From: Flavobacteriaceae bacterium
GTDB taxonomy: Bacteria; Bacteroidota; Bacteroidia; Flavobacteriales; Flavobacteriaceae
Direction: 5' to 3'
Assembly: GCA_023141985.1 (NCBI GenBank)
Contig: JAGLKH010000386.1
Span: 1 to 6,946 of the forward strand
DNA length: 6,946 nt
Shown: piece by piece, positions 6,155-6,946 of the stretch
How positions within the stretch are numbered: the first letter of the stretch is position 1
Layout: every line of letters starts with the position of its first letter
Translations under genes and position numbers: made by a program
The notes under the pieces: model-generated
Databases searched by the model: none
Told to the model about the DNA's origin: nothing
What the model saw: only the letters and a program-made list of their open reading frames with translations

Positions 6155-6919
6155 GTTTAAGAATTCATAATGACCTTTCATAAAAGATAAAATGATATTG
6201 GCATTATACTTAAGCTCCTCATAAATTTTAGTATTAACGATTGAGGTAACCATAATAGCACCTACAAGTTCTTGAGCATTCTCAATAGATATAATACATT
6301 GGCGTGTTTGTGGAGATGAAAAACCGTAATATTCAATACCCTTTTTATTCATAACTTCTAAGCCTATAGAGTTATGACAATAGCCTGTTAATTCACGCAA
6401 ATCTTGTCGTAACTTTTTTGGTAATTGATTAAATCGTTCAATTTGTTTGTCATATTTAGCGTAAAAACTATTAAGTAAGGTTGTTATAGAATCATTAATA
6501 ATAAAGGTGTCAGCTCCTAGTACTTTGAACTTGTCCCAGGTATTTTCGTCTCTATCCACTGGGATTACTTGCGATAATTGCCAACCAAGACTAGTTGCTA
6601 TTCTTACCGAATCTATAGGTTTTGAGTCTTTTAATTCTAATGCCTTCAATACATCTAATCCGAGGTAATAATGTTCTGAAAGAATCTTTCTATTGGTCTC
6701 AATATTTTTTATATCATCTTTTATATCATGGTAAATAGACCGTATATAGCTTTTTTCTTTAATAATTGCCTTTCTGTCTTCATTCCAATTATTAATGCTT
6801 AAAGCAATGAGAATACCTATAACAACAAGTACAATCTCACCAACAGCATATTTAAGGTATTTGCCTGTTTTGCCTTCACCTAGTAATTGATAACGTATTT
6901 TCCTGAAAAATTTAATCAT
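6149..6919 (-). CDS. DUF6090 family membrane protein
   Basis: A complete 256-residue protein of a flavobacterial family without known function. The start MIKFFRKIRYQLLGEGKTGK followed by YLKYAVGEIVLVVIGILIAL and SINNWNE is the family's signature. Residues 1-22 are basic and cytoplasmic; about 25-42 form a single membrane segment. The remaining ~210 residues, probably periplasmic, are mostly helical, with a charged helix around 46-85 that could be a coiled coil. No catalytic motif is seen. Length is normal and the start is fixed by the family motif; 27 bp of upstream sequence remain in the window, so its promoter cannot be judged. The ATGATTAA context around the start is repeated right at the stop codon. 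Paralogues of this family often occur side by side in flavobacterial genomes, from my general knowledge. Confidence 0.85.
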   Translation of the reverse strand: MIKFFRKIRYQLLGEGKTGKYLKYAVGEIVLVVIGILIALSINNWNEDRKAIIKEKSYIRSIYHDIKDDIKNIETNRKILSEHYYLGLDVLKALELKDSKPIDSVRIATSLGWQLSQVIPVDRDENTWDKFKVLGADTFIINDSITTLLNSFYAKYDKQIERFNQLPKKLRQDLRELTGYCHNSIGLEVMNKKGIEYYGFSSPQTRQCIISIENAQELVGAIMVTSIVNTKIYEELKYNANIILSFMKGHYEFLNN

Positions 6920-6927
6920 GTTTAGTT
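6912..6927 (-). repeat. 16-nt direct repeat, copy 2 (start-codon context)
   Basis: On the - strand AACTAAACATGATTAA contains the start codon of the DUF6090 gene. Together with the copy at 6139-6154 it brackets the gene in direct orientation, as expected after tandem duplication by unequal exchange. Confidence 0.7.
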
Positions 6928-6946
6928 AGTTAGTAGAACTAAATAT

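Overview
The window looks like a low-GC chromosome segment of a marine-type flavobacterium (Bacteroidota). Three things point there: a secreted protein with a type IX secretion (Por/T9SS) C-terminal sorting domain, two genes with the MIKFFR(R/K)IR start typical of the flavobacterial DUF6090 membrane family, and a possible promoter of the Bacteroidota TAnnTTTG type. No rRNA, tRNA, CRISPR array or intact mobile element is visible.

Layout. The + strand carries only the 3' half of an amidase-signature hydrolase, cut by the left edge. All other genes are on the - strand. From left to right: a decayed tyrosine recombinase (about 891-1488), a small secreted protein with a lamin-tail-like domain and T9SS tail (1643-2425), a gene-free stretch of 490 bp (2426-2915), a large membrane-anchored TolB-like/TPR protein (2916-4970), an alpha/beta hydrolase with a borrowed N-terminus (5116-6030), and a DUF6090 membrane protein (6149-6919). 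The gene-free stretch holds a nested palindromic MITE-like element, two short perfect palindromes and a strong terminator for the TPR gene.

How the parts relate. No pathway links these genes with confidence. The DUF6090, hydrolase and TPR genes run in one direction with gaps of 118 and 145 bp, and all are predicted envelope proteins, so they may share transcription. The most unusual part is the right end. Three ORF starts encoding MI(K/N)FFR lie within 900 bp: the intact DUF6090 gene, a 32-codon remnant starting 2 nt after its stop, and the hydrolase gene. The hydrolase's first ~25 residues match the DUF6090 N-terminus and then run into what looks like a lipoprotein signal. A 16-nt direct repeat containing the start codon brackets the DUF6090 gene. 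This looks like a tandem array remodelled by recombination at 5' ends. The recombinase fossil next to the amidase marks an old integration of a mobile element.
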